NCBI GenBank assembly: GCA_046350115.1
Contig: JAXMAZ010000017.1
Coordinates: 1 to 64,000 of the forward strand
Reading direction: 5' to 3'
DNA length: 64,000 nt
Origin: JAXMAZ01 sp046350115
GTDB lineage: Bacteria > Planctomycetota > Planctomycetia > Gemmatales > Gemmataceae
Both the position numbers and the translations under genes were made by a program. Below are positions 25,517 through 34,311 of the stretch, in pieces. The notes under the pieces were generated by a model. The model was not told the origin of the DNA. It did not search any database and saw only the letters and a program-made list of their open reading frames with translations. Each line of letters opens with the position of its first letter. The stretch's first letter is position 1.

Positions 25517-26529
25517 AACTCACGCCGACGCGGCGGGACGCGCTGGTGCTGGGCGGCGGGCTGGCCGGCGGGGCCGCCCTGTCCACCTTCGGCCGCCAGG
25601 AGGGGTTCGGCGGCACCGGCCCCGGCGGGCGGAAGTACGGCAAAGACCTGGAGTACGTGTGGCTGTCCGCCCACGCCCACCTGCCGCTGTTCGTCGGTCG
25701 CGACCACCCGGCCCTCAAGCTGGCGGGCGAAGAGCTGGGGGTGACGGTGACGATCGCCGGGCCGGAGACGGTGGACAAGCCGGCGCTGGTGGCCGCCATC
25801 GAGCAGACGGCCGCCCGCAAGCCGGCCGGCATGATGGTGGTCGGGTGGGACGCCACCCTGCTGGTGAAGCCGATCGACAACGCGGTGGCCGCCGGCATCC
25901 CGGTGGTGTGCGTGGACGCCGATGTGCCGACGAGCAAGCGGTATGCCTTCATCGGCACCGATTGGACCGACATCGGCGTGCGGCAGGCCGAGGCGATGGT
26001 GAAGGCCCTAAACGGCCGCAAGGGGACGGTCGCTCTGCTCGGGCTGGTCGATCAGAACATCGATCTGCTGGCGTTCGCCGGGTTCCGCGGGGTGGCCGAG
26101 AAGGCCGGGCTGTCCGTACTCCCGCCTGTACACGACGAGGGCAAACAGGACGTGGCCACCCGCGTGGCGGCCGCCGTCCTCCAGCGGGAGAAAGACCTCG
26201 TCGGCGTGGCCGGGTTCGACTCCGAGAGCGGGCCGGGCATGGGTCAGGCGATCAAGGAGGCGGGCAGAGTGGGCCGGGTGATCGCGACCTGTGTGGACAC
26301 CAGCGAGCAGCACCTGAAGCTGCTCCGCGAGGGGGTACTCACCGCCTGCGTCGGGCAGAACCGCGAGCTGTTCACCTACATGGGAGTGAAGGTGCTGCAC
26401 GACATCGTCCACTCGCCCTTCCCGCTCACCCCGGAGGAGCGGGCGATGGGCCGCACCCCCGTGCCGGTCAACTTCAACACCGGCACCTACACCGTCACCC
26501 GCGACAACGTGGACCAACTCCGCCAATGA
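25513..26529 (+). CDS. sugar ABC importer substrate-binding protein, RbsB-like
   Basis: Periplasmic binding protein of the Peripla_BP_4 type, 338 aa. The N-terminus has a Tat-like signal (TPTRRDALVLGGGLAGGAAL). The mature part has the RbsB pattern: EYVWLSAHAHLPLF, EELGVTVTIAGP, ARKPAGMMVVGWDA, AAGIPVVCVDADVP, FIGTDWTDIGVRQAEAM and VAGFDSESGPGMGQAIKEAG. It overlaps both neighbours by 4 nt. Substrate is likely a monosaccharide or sugar acid related to the operon's enzymes; binding residues cannot be assigned from sequence alone. Confidence 0.9.
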   Translation: MKLTPTRRDALVLGGGLAGGAALSTFGRQEGFGGTGPGGRKYGKDLEYVWLSAHAHLPLFVGRDHPALKLAGEELGVTVTIAGPETVDKPALVAAIEQTAARKPAGMMVVGWDATLLVKPIDNAVAAGIPVVCVDADVPTSKRYAFIGTDWTDIGVRQAEAMVKALNGRKGTVALLGLVDQNIDLLAFAGFRGVAEKAGLSVLPPVHDEGKQDVATRVAAAVLQREKDLVGVAGFDSESGPGMGQAIKEAGRVGRVIATCVDTSEQHLKLLREGVLTACVGQNRELFTYMGVKVLHDIVHSPFPLTPEERAMGRTPVPVNFNTGTYTVTRDNVDQLRQ

Positions 26530-27533
26530 CCCCCTTCCGCTTCGCCGCCCTGGGGTGTGGCTTCTGGGCCGATTATCAACTCGCCGGCTGGCGGGAGGTG
26601 CCGGGAGTCGAGTGCGTAGGCGTGTACAACCGGACCAAGGCAAAAGCCGAGCGGTTCGGCCTCCCCGCGTACGACGACCCCGAGCGGATGATCGCGGAGC
26701 TAACGCCCGACTTCCTCGACGTGATCACGGACGTTGGGACACACCGGCAGTTCGTCGAACTGGCCGCCAAGTACCGAGTGCCCGTGGTGTGCCAGAAGCC
26801 GATGGCCGAGACGCTGGCCGACGCGGAGGCGATGGTGGAGGCCTGCCGTGCCGCCGGGGTGCCGCTCCTGGTGAACGAGAACTGGCGGTGGCAGACGCCG
26901 CTCCGCGAGCTCCACCGGGTACTGCAATCCGGGGCCATCGGCACGCCGTTCCGTGCCCGCATCGACATGATCTCCGGCTTCCCGGTCTTCGCCAACCAGC
27001 CGTTCCTGGCTCACCTCGAACGCTTCATACTCACCGACCTGGGCAGCCACACGCTGGACGTCGCCCGATTGCTGTTCGGTGAAGCCCGGAGCCTGTACTG
27101 CACCACCCGCCGCACGCTGCCGCACATCAAAGGCGAGAACGTGGCGAGCGTGATGCTGGAGATGGGTCCGACGACGGTGCTGGTGCAGCTCGCCTACGCC
27201 CAGAATCCGCTCGAACGCGAGTGCTTCCCGGAAACGCTCGTCTTCGTCGAAGGTGACCGCGGCAGCCTCGAACTGTGCCCCGGCTGTGTACTGAAGGTGA
27301 CTACCACCGACGGCACCCTGAGCCGCCGTGTGCCGCCACCGCAGTACCCGTGGGCGAACCCGGCCTACGCGGTGGTGCATTCCAGCATCGTTCCCTGTCA
27401 AACGGATCTGGCCCGGCACCTCCGTGGTGAGGGCACGGCCGAAACCACCGGCGAAGACAACCTGAACACAGTGCGGCTGGTGTTCGCCGCCTACGACTCC
27501 GTCCGCGACAACCGGGTTGTCCATTTCGCGTGA
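26526..27533 (+). CDS. Gfo/Idh/MocA dehydrogenase, ApsD-like
   Basis: NAD(P)-dependent sugar dehydrogenase of 335 aa. The N-terminal Rossmann fold begins FRFAALGCGFWADYQ; the family EKP motif appears as CQKP with Lys91. The order of segments closely follows D-apiose dehydrogenase (ApsD) as I know it: MVEACRAAGVPLLVNENWRW, SGAIGTPFRARIDM, TDLGSHTLDVARLLFGEA, HIKGENVASVML and FPETLVFVEGDRGSLEL. It ends the overlapping operon, next to the ApnL-like protein. A role in oxidising an imported (branched) sugar to a lactone is inferred from both similarities; another aldose is possible. Confidence 0.88.
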   Translation: MTPFRFAALGCGFWADYQLAGWREVPGVECVGVYNRTKAKAERFGLPAYDDPERMIAELTPDFLDVITDVGTHRQFVELAAKYRVPVVCQKPMAETLADAEAMVEACRAAGVPLLVNENWRWQTPLRELHRVLQSGAIGTPFRARIDMISGFPVFANQPFLAHLERFILTDLGSHTLDVARLLFGEARSLYCTTRRTLPHIKGENVASVMLEMGPTTVLVQLAYAQNPLERECFPETLVFVEGDRGSLELCPGCVLKVTTTDGTLSRRVPPPQYPWANPAYAVVHSSIVPCQTDLARHLRGEGTAETTGEDNLNTVRLVFAAYDSVRDNRVVHFA

Positions 27534-27773
27534 CCGCCATGAACCTCGATCCGTCGTCTGGCGTCGACGGCGTATGCGGACTTCGGCAGATGGGCTCGTC
27601 GGCCGCCTGATTCAGTCGGGCCGGGTACAAGGTGCCGCTCTGCGGCCGCGACTCGTCCAAACGCGCCGCCATGCCCCCCGCAGCTCACCGAGCTGCACGC
27701 CTTCCTCGACGGGCACGTTGGCCCGCCCCCCGGCACGATCGGTGACATCGAGCTGTCCTCGGAACTGAGGCTG

Positions 27774-28517
27774 GTGGATGTGCGGGCCGATGTGATCCTG
27801 GAGGGCGTGACCGAAGACCTCGGGCAGAAGGCCGAACTGCTCGGTCAGCTGACGGCGTCGAAGGCGACGGGAACGCTCTTACGGAGTACCACCAGCGGGC
27901 TGAGTATCACCGCGATGGGGGGGCGGAGTGGCACCGAACACCGGCTCGTCGGCACGCACTTCTGGAACCCCGCTCACCTGATGCCGGTTGTGGAAGTCAT
28001 CAAAGGCGACGACACACCGGAGGAGCGGATGGGCTGGGCGACGGAACTGGTGAAGCGGATCGGCAAAATCCCGGTGAGGGTGGAGAAGGGCGTGCCGGGG
28101 GTCATCGGCAATCGACTGCTGCACGCCCTGTGGCGGGAGGCGATTCACCTGGCGGAAACAGGGGTGGCGTCCCCGGCGGACGTGGACCGGGTGACGTTGC
28201 GCACATTCGGCCTACGGCTGCCGGCGGTTGGCCCGTTCGCCAACATGGGCCTCGTCGGGCTGCCGCTGCTGGCCCAGATTCAGGCGTACCTGCTGGCCGA
28301 TTTGTCGAACGCCGCGGGCGTGATGCCGGCGGTGCGTGAGCGGCTGGCGACAGGACACACCGGAATGCGTTCCGACCGTGGGTTCCACGACTGGACCACC
28401 CGCGACCCGGCCGCAGTGATCTCCCGCCGCGACCGCCAGATCGTGTACCAGCTCCGCTTCTCAGCCGACCCTTTTAACGCTGGACGGCCCTTCCCGGAGG
28501 TCAGTCTGTATCTGTGA
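27774..28517 (+). pseudogene. 3-hydroxyacyl-CoA dehydrogenase-like protein lacking its N-terminus
   Basis: The middle and C-terminal parts of the family are clear: VILEGVTEDLGQKAEL, STTSGLSITAM, HRLVGTHFWNPAHLMPVVEV (catalytic His-Glu region), KIPVRVEKGVPGVIGNRLLH and the helical domain TLRTFGLRLPAVGPFANMGL. The first half of the Rossmann fold with the GxGxxG loop is missing. In 27534-27773 only scraps such as LSSELRLVD are visible in the same frame. The gene is probably 5'-truncated and non-functional. It lies 240 nt behind the sugar operon and may once have belonged to it (L-gulonate-dehydrogenase-type enzymes are in this family). Confidence 0.7.
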
Positions 28518-28789
28518 GCCATCAAGCCAGCGACCAATCCGCAAGACCCTTCGTGGCCGGTGGAGAACCCGACACCGGACAGAGGCTCCCGTGCCTACTC
28601 CGGTCCGACACGCCGAGGGCACTTCGAATCGACTGACCGGCAGGTAGGTATCCCGGTCCGTCCCGCCGCCGGCCTGGGACCGGGAGATCGGACGGATCCC
28701 ACACTCTCCGCACCAGCCCCGGGTCGAACTTCCACCCGATCGGCCGGTCCACGATCTCGTCGCCCAGGTCGCTCAGCCCGCCCGGGGAC
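28518..28789. other. 272-bp gap with gene debris
   Basis: No supported gene. On the minus strand the stretch reads LGDEIVDRPIGWKFDPGLVR and RVWDPS, which looks protein-like but belongs to no family I recognise and continues without a credible start. It lies between a truncated dehydrogenase and a transposase relic and is most likely decayed sequence. Confidence 0.35.
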
Positions 28790-29269
28790 GTGATAGGCCA
28801 AAACGGCCCGGTGCCGGAGGCGTATGCCCGGTGGCGGTGGATCCGCCGGGGCACGGTCGCCCCGGGCGACGGGGCCAACTTCGCCTGCGGCGGCCCGCCC
28901 GCGACCACGCTGGAGGAGCCGGTCCGGATCGCCGGGATCCGCTGGGCGAACGAGAACCTATTTGAGGTGGCGAAGGGCGACTGCGGGTTGGACGAGTATG
29001 AGGTGCGGTCGTGGGTCGGGTGGCACCGGCACGCCACCCTGAGCCTGCTCTCCCTGGCCGCGGTGGCCGTGATCCGGCCCCGGGCCGGCGAAGCTCGTGC
29101 CACTAACCGTACCGGAGGTCCGCAATCGGCCTCTCCGGCTGGTGTGGGACGGCCTCACCCCGGCCGAGCAGGCGCTGGCGTGGTCCGCGTGGCGTCACCA
29201 GTACCGGGGGCGGCGGTGCCACTACCGCTGCCGCGGAGCCAGACTGCCGAACTGACCAACTACGGCTGA
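28790..29269 (+). pseudogene. IS701-type transposase, C-terminal relic
   Basis: The frame matches the C-terminal part of IS701-family (DDE_5) transposases: RWANENLFEVAKGDCGLDEY with the catalytic-region Glu, EVRSWVGWHRHATLSLLSLA, AVAVIRPRAG. After about 29095 the frame shifts. The usual tail (LTVPEVRN..., RLVWDGLTPAEQALAWSAWR, YRGRRCHYR) is found in another frame and ends near 29262. The N-terminal two thirds are absent. It is a dead fragment with no visible terminal repeats. Confidence 0.7.
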
Positions 29270-29273
29270 GGGA

Positions 29274-30217
29274 CTAGAGCGGTTTGCAGTTGGTTGTAGC
29301 GTCGTACCCGGCGTGCCGGAAGTAGTTCCGGCACTCGTCGGCGGAGAAGGCGTCGAGTGATCGGCCGAGGAGCGCCCCACAGCCCGTCGATGGCGCGCTC
29401 CTCCGCTGCCCGCAGCATCGCCTTCAGCTTGCTGAACGCGTTCTCGATCAGGTTCAGGTCGGGTGAGTAGGCGGGCAGGAACCGCACCTCCGCCCCGACC
29501 GCCGCCACCGCCGCCCGCGCCTCCGCCCGCCTGTGGCGGGCCAGGTTGTCCCACACCACCACGTCCCCCGCCCGCAGGGTGGGCACCAGCACCTGCCGCA
29601 CGTAGGCGACGAAGTGGTCGCCGGTCATGGCCCCGTCGATCACCATCGGGGCGGTCAGCCGGTCGCTCCGCAGGGCGGCCACGAAGGTGGTCGTCTTCCA
29701 GTGCGAGTGGGGGCCGGGCACACCACCCGCTCGCCCCTCCGCCCGCGGGCCATCCGCCGGCTCATGGCCGTGCTCGCCCACGTCTCGTCCACGAACACCA
29801 GCCGCTCCGGGTCGAGGGCGGTCTGGGCGGTCCGCCAGGCGGCGCGGGCGGCGGCTACGTCCGGGCGGTCCTGCTCGGCCGCGCGGACCGACTTTTGAGC
29901 GTCAGCCCGAGCCGGGCGATGGCCCGCCAGAGGGTGGCCAGGCTGACCGCCAGGTCGAGCCGGGCCTTCAACTCGGCCAGGGTGGCGTCCGGGTCGGCGG
30001 CGATGGCCTGCCGGATGCGGTCCCCGTCGGCCGCCAGTGCTTGCCGCCGGTGCCCCGCCGCCGCGGGCTCGTCTCCCCGCCGTCCCGGTGCCGCTGGCGG
30101 ACCCGCCGCACCCACGACGCGCTCCACCCCGAACCGCTCGGCCACCGCCGGCGGCGACCGCCCACCCTGAACCGCCGCCAGCACCCGCGACCGCAAGTCC
30201 GCCGAGTACGCCCGCAT
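29274..30217 (-). pseudogene. IS630 transposase with multiple frameshifts
   Basis: The start ATG 30217 has GGAGGG 6 nt upstream (MRAYSADLRSRVLAAVQGG). The N-terminal helix-turn-helix part alternates between two frames (FGV, then SWVRRVRQRHRDGGETSPRR, then DGDRIRQAIAADPDATLAEL). The DDE core is present: VFVDET region in a third frame, VVWDNLARHRR, and AYSPDLNLIENAFSKLK. At least four or five one-base shifts (about 30125, 30020, 29895, 29725, 29385) break it. In the proper frame the last codons end in a TAG formed by the terminal repeat together with the TA target copy. Inactive as written, unless the indels are consensus errors. Confidence 0.8.
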
Positions 30218-30290
30218 GGCCAACCCTCCGGGATTGGCTCCGTCATACCCGATCCGCCCCGACCGCGCTACAACCAACTGCAAACCGCTC
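29277..30290. mobile_element. IS630-family insertion sequence
   Basis: A 1014-bp element bounded by perfect 25-bp terminal inverted repeats (29277-29301 and 30266-30290, beginning GAGCGGTTTGCAGTTGG) and flanked by TA dinucleotides (29275-29276, 30291-30292), the usual IS630/Tc1 target duplication. It carries one transposase gene on the minus strand, broken by several indels. It sits behind an IS701 relic. The related non-autonomous element at 42077-42207 shares the GAGCGGTTT ends. Confidence 0.92.
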
Positions 30291-30375
30291 TAATGCTCCT
30301 CACCGCACGTGGATAGAAGGATTCAACCGAGTAGGATTGACCCTCACCCCGGGCCGGCGTGTCGATCAGCCAGGC

Positions 30376-31341
30376 TTAGCAGAACCGGCGTCGGATGCCG
30401 GCGACCAACCCCAAGCTACCAGCTGCCAAGCCTAGCACCGTAACCGGCTCCGGTACGGGGACATACACGGCTTGGAAGTTGTCATAATACCCCGACTGGG
30501 CTCCCTGAGCCGTGTTACCCGCACCGTAGTTCCAGTAGAAACCGAAGTTCGGTAGAGCGACGGTTGTGTAAGTGGAGTTCTGCGTCGGGGAGCCGATCTG
30601 ATTGTAGCCTGTCAGGTTGGTCGGATCACCCGCCGCGGTCGCCCCGTCGTCCCGCACAAACAGGGTCCAGTTATTGTTGGCGCCGTTGTAAGTCACGCGA
30701 ACGCTGGTGAAGTTGGTCGGGCCGACCTGGTTCGGCTGGCCAGAGACGATGCTCGTGAAGTTGTTCTCGTTATCCAGGCCACCCGTGAACTGGATGAGGT
30801 CGTAACGGTCAGAGTTACCGTTCCGACCCCGGATGATCGCGTATCCGTTCGCCGTAGTCAGATCGTTGCTGGTCGCGGCAAGAACAGTCGCGATACCGAA
30901 TTGCGATTGTTGGCCCTGTCCCGTTCCAAACCCGCCGAGACTGGCGGTGCTCGTCTTCATGTTTAGCGCCCAGCTTACAGTGGTGTTCTGGTTAAGCTGG
31001 GAGTTGAACCCACCACCGCTGTATGTACCAGTGTAATAAGCACCGCCACTGCTGTTAGCCGGAGCGTTCGAAATAATCTGCACCATCCTGGCATTCGCAC
31101 CACCGAAAAACGACCCAGCAACCAAGTTCGTGCCCGAACCAGCAGTGCTCGACGCAGATCCGGAATAGATCGCTGTGGTCGGGGCATCGCCCGAATAGCT
31201 AAGCCCCGGCGGCGGGCCGCCAGTTTGCAGTGAGCTTCGGTTGTAGGTGTCGAAAAACGTCTGGGCTGGAGCCACCCGGGCCGACAAAGCCACGACCGCA
31301 AGGGCGGCGACGATCGAGTGGGCCAGCGTTCGGTGTCGCAA
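30376..31341 (-). CDS. PEP-CTERM sorting-domain protein
   Basis: Exported protein of 321 aa. The signal peptide is at residues 1-26 (AALAVVALSARVAPAQ). The long middle part is rich in Ser, Thr, Asn and Gly with a jelly-roll-like β pattern. The C-terminus is a PEP-CTERM signal: VPEP, a hydrophobic helix (LGLAAGSLGLVAG) and an IRRR tail. Such proteins are sorted to the surface by an exosortase, which is not in this window. Base composition is clearly more A/T-rich than the neighbours. The start is a TTG preceded by GAGAGG about 8 nt upstream. A good sigma70-like promoter lies about 90 nt upstream. Confidence 0.85.
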   Translation of the reverse strand: MRHRTLAHSIVAALAVVALSARVAPAQTFFDTYNRSSLQTGGPPPGLSYSGDAPTTAIYSGSASSTAGSGTNLVAGSFFGGANARMVQIISNAPANSSGGAYYTGTYSGGGFNSQLNQNTTVSWALNMKTSTASLGGFGTGQGQQSQFGIATVLAATSNDLTTANGYAIIRGRNGNSDRYDLIQFTGGLDNENNFTSIVSGQPNQVGPTNFTSVRVTYNGANNNWTLFVRDDGATAAGDPTNLTGYNQIGSPTQNSTYTTVALPNFGFYWNYGAGNTAQGAQSGYYDNFQAVYVPVPEPVTVLGLAAGSLGLVAGIRRRFC

Positions 31342-31430
31342 GATCTCGTCCTCTCGCCCCGGGCGCGGGCTGGTATTTCCGGTAGACTCGGCACCTTCGG
31401 CCTATCCGTCAAACTAGGAAGAACGGGTTG

Positions 31431-31460
31431 TATAAGTAGTCCGCTGGCCTGGGAAGTCAA
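31431..31460 (-). promoter_or_regulatory. sigma70-like promoter for the PEP-CTERM gene
   Basis: On the minus strand TTGACT (31455-31460) and CTTATA (31431-31436) are 18 nt apart. An overlapping TATACA with a 20-nt spacer is an alternative -10. The site lies about 90 nt before the PEP-CTERM start in a locally A/T-rich stretch. Judged by eye. Confidence 0.45.
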
Positions 31461-31621
31461 CCCGCACCTACCCGATTTTAACGAAGCTGCGAACCCGACC
31501 TCGCCCGGTCAGAAGCCTTGACTGGCACGGGCGATGCTTTCGCTTTCCACTTGCCATTCGGCCCGCGGCGGGTCAACCTATCCCCTCATCCGACCCGCCC
31601 CACTGCCCCCCGGTGGCCGCC

Positions 31622-34249
31622 ATGGCGTCCGACCCGAAGTCGTCGTTCCAGCCGTTCGTCCCGGCCGACCAGTCGCCCCCCGAGTTCACCTTCTCGGCCG
31701 TGGTTACCGGCACCTGCCTGGGGCTGATCTTCGCCGCCTCGTCCCTGTACCTGGTGCTCAAGGTCGGGATGACGGTGTCCGCTTCCATCCCGGTGGCGGT
31801 GCTGGCCATCACCCTGTTCCGCGGGGTGTCGTCGGCGTTCGGCCTGCGACGGGCGACCATCCTGGAAAACAACATTGTGCAGACGGCCGGTAGCGCCGGC
31901 GAGTCGATCGCGTTCGGGGTCGGGGTGACGATGCCGGCCCTGCTCCTGCTCGGGTACGGGATGGACCTCGGCCGGGTGATGACGGTCAGCATCCTAGGCG
32001 GGCTGCTCGGCATCCTGGCCATGATCCCACTGCGGCGGGCGTTCATCGTCCAGATGCACGGCCGGCCGGGCCAGCCGGGCACCCTGCTCTACCCCGAGGG
32101 GACGGCGTGCGCCCAGGTGCTCATCTCCGGGGAGCGGGGCGGGACGACCGGCAAGACGGTGTTCGCCGGGTTCGGGCTGGCCTTCCTGCACAAGTTCCTG
32201 ACCGAGGGGATGAACCTGTTCGTCACCCCGGCCAAGGCGACCGTCGGGTTCATCAACAAGGCGGCGGCCGTGTCCGTGGACATGGCCAGCGAACTGCTCG
32301 GGGTCGGGTTCATCATCGGGGTGCGGACCTCGTCGGTGATGATGGCCGGGGCGGTCCTCGGGTACCTGGTCATCATCCCGATCATCTACTTCGTCGGGGA
32401 GCATGCCGCCGCGGTGGTCCCGCCGGCGGACAAGCCGATCAAGGACATGTCGATCCGGGAGATCCGGAACAACTACCTGCTGTACATCGGGGCCGGGACG
32501 GTGGCGACGGCCGGCATCATCAGCATGTTCAAGACGATGCCGATCATCGTCCGCGGCCTGCTGGCCGGCCTCCGCGGCGGGCGGGGGGGCGACGGGGCGG
32601 GCGGGGGGAAGCGGACCGACCGGGACATGCCGATGCCGTTGGTGCTCGGCGGCGGGGCGGCTCTGATCGGCCTGCTCACCGTCTTCCTGGCGGCCGACGT
32701 GGGCTGGGTGCCGGCCATCCTCGGGGCACTGCTGGTGGTGGCGTTCGGGTTCCTGTTCGTCACCGTGTCCGCCCGGCTGACCGGGGAGATCGGGTCGTCG
32801 TCCAACCCGATCAGCGGGATGACCACGGCGACGCTCATGGTCACCTGCCTGATCTTCCTGGCCCTCGGCTGGACCACCTCGTCCGACCGGGTGATGGCCC
32901 TGTCGGTGGCGGCGGTGGTGTGCATCGCGTGCAGCAACGGCGGGACCGTCGCCCAGTCGCTCAAGACCGGGTTCCTGGTCGGCGGCACCCCGGCGTACAT
33001 GCAGTACGCCATCTCGGTCGGGGCGCTGGTGAGCGGGCTGGTCATCGGGGCCACCCTGATCTACGGGCTGAACCGGCCGGAGACGGTGTTCTCGGCCAAG
33101 CCGGAGCACCTGCCGGCGATCACCCTGACCCAGCCCGAGGTCGGCCGGCTGACCCAGACAGAGACGCACGACGGCAAGACGTACAAGGTGTTCGACCCCC
33201 GCAACGACGAGCTGACCGCCGACCACCCGGGGTACACCCCCCGGCCGGAGGTGAAGGCGGTCAAGCCGGGCCGCTACCTGATCGACCCGGCCAGCGGCAA
33301 GCCGGAGCTGCTGCGGGACGACGCCATCATGGGCAAGCTGGAGCAGCGGGACGACGGCTCCCCGGTCAAGCGGCAGTTCGAGGCGCCCAAGACGCAGGTG
33401 CTCGGCATCGTCATCAACGGGGTGCTGAAGCGCGACCTGAACTGGACCATGATCGGCATCGGGGCGATGATCGCGGTCATGTTGGAGTTGTGCGGGGTGT
33501 CCGCTCTGGCGTTCGCCGTCGGGGTGTACGTGCCGATGAGCGTGTCCGCCCCGATCTTCATCGGCGGGCTGGTCCGGTGGGCGGTGGACCGGCGGTTCGC
33601 CACCCAGGCGGCGGCCGAGATCGCCGCCGCCGGGGACGACCCGGAGGCGAAGGCCCGGGCCGAGGTGGAGGCGATCCGCAAGTCGGAGACCAGCCCCGGG
33701 GTGCTGCTGGCGTCCGGGTACATCGCCGGCGGGTCGCTGGCCGGGGTGATGCTGGCGTTCTTCGCGTTCAGCGACACCCTGCCCCGCGACCTGACCGCCT
33801 ACCAGTACGCCGAGCGGTCCGTCGGGGCCGAGCTGCCGCTGCCGGAGGCCGCCCGGAAGGTGGCGGCCGACCGGCTCGGCGACGGGTTCACGTCCGAGCA
33901 ACTGGACGCTGTCACCAAGGAGGTGATCGGGCAGAACGACGAGGTGCCGTACCTGTGGGTGCGGGTGCCGGCCGGGACGGTGCTCAAGTTGCCGGAGAAC
34001 AAAACGCACACCACCCCGGCGGACACCACCCTCGGCCGGGCGGCCGCCGAGGCCCTCGGCCGGGAGTGGAAGGCGAAGCAGATCTACGACCTGAACAAGG
34101 ACAAACTGAAGCTGCCGGACAAGCTGCCGGCCGAGGCCAAACTGACCCTGCCGCAGCCGGAGTGGCCGACCCTGGTGGCGGTCGGCGCCCTGGTGCTGAT
34201 CCTGCTGCTGGTGGGCACCGAGCGGCTGCTCAAGTCGCGGACCGACTGA
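31622..34249 (+). CDS. OPT-family oligopeptide or metal-chelate transporter
   Basis: Large polytopic inner-membrane transporter, about 875 aa, with at least 14 hydrophobic segments. OPT features: EFTFSAVVTGTCLGLIFAAS, SLYLVLKVGMTVSASIPVAV, the LENNIVQTAGSAGESIAFGV motif, GTLLYPEGTACAQVLISGE, and NPISGMTTATLMVTCLIF in the second half. Around residues 485-595 is an unusual hydrophilic insertion (TQPEVGRLTQTETHDGKTYK onward), and a second soluble part lies near the C-terminus between the last helices. ATG 31622 is chosen; GTG 31613 is in frame just before. Substrate is probably a small peptide or metal chelate, as for the family. Confidence 0.9.
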   Translation: MASDPKSSFQPFVPADQSPPEFTFSAVVTGTCLGLIFAASSLYLVLKVGMTVSASIPVAVLAITLFRGVSSAFGLRRATILENNIVQTAGSAGESIAFGVGVTMPALLLLGYGMDLGRVMTVSILGGLLGILAMIPLRRAFIVQMHGRPGQPGTLLYPEGTACAQVLISGERGGTTGKTVFAGFGLAFLHKFLTEGMNLFVTPAKATVGFINKAAAVSVDMASELLGVGFIIGVRTSSVMMAGAVLGYLVIIPIIYFVGEHAAAVVPPADKPIKDMSIREIRNNYLLYIGAGTVATAGIISMFKTMPIIVRGLLAGLRGGRGGDGAGGGKRTDRDMPMPLVLGGGAALIGLLTVFLAADVGWVPAILGALLVVAFGFLFVTVSARLTGEIGSSSNPISGMTTATLMVTCLIFLALGWTTSSDRVMALSVAAVVCIACSNGGTVAQSLKTGFLVGGTPAYMQYAISVGALVSGLVIGATLIYGLNRPETVFSAKPEHLPAITLTQPEVGRLTQTETHDGKTYKVFDPRNDELTADHPGYTPRPEVKAVKPGRYLIDPASGKPELLRDDAIMGKLEQRDDGSPVKRQFEAPKTQVLGIVINGVLKRDLNWTMIGIGAMIAVMLELCGVSALAFAVGVYVPMSVSAPIFIGGLVRWAVDRRFATQAAAEIAAAGDDPEAKARAEVEAIRKSETSPGVLLASGYIAGGSLAGVMLAFFAFSDTLPRDLTAYQYAERSVGAELPLPEAARKVAADRLGDGFTSEQLDAVTKEVIGQNDEVPYLWVRVPAGTVLKLPENKTHTTPADTTLGRAAAEALGREWKAKQIYDLNKDKLKLPDKLPAEAKLTLPQPEWPTLVAVGALVLILLLVGTERLLKSRTD

Positions 34250-34311
34250 TCGTGAGATGAGGTCGCCCCCGCAGGCCCACCCGATCAGCGGGGGGCTGCG
34301 GGGCTGCCCAG

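Noticed and set aside
29463..30170. Plus-strand frames within the IS630 element
   Set aside because: Pro/Ala/Arg-rich shadows of the transposase; the DDE motifs are on the minus strand.
31994..34009. Minus-strand open frame of 671 codons opposite the OPT transporter
   Set aside because: His/Arg/Pro-rich translation typical of an antisense frame; the plus strand encodes a clear transporter.
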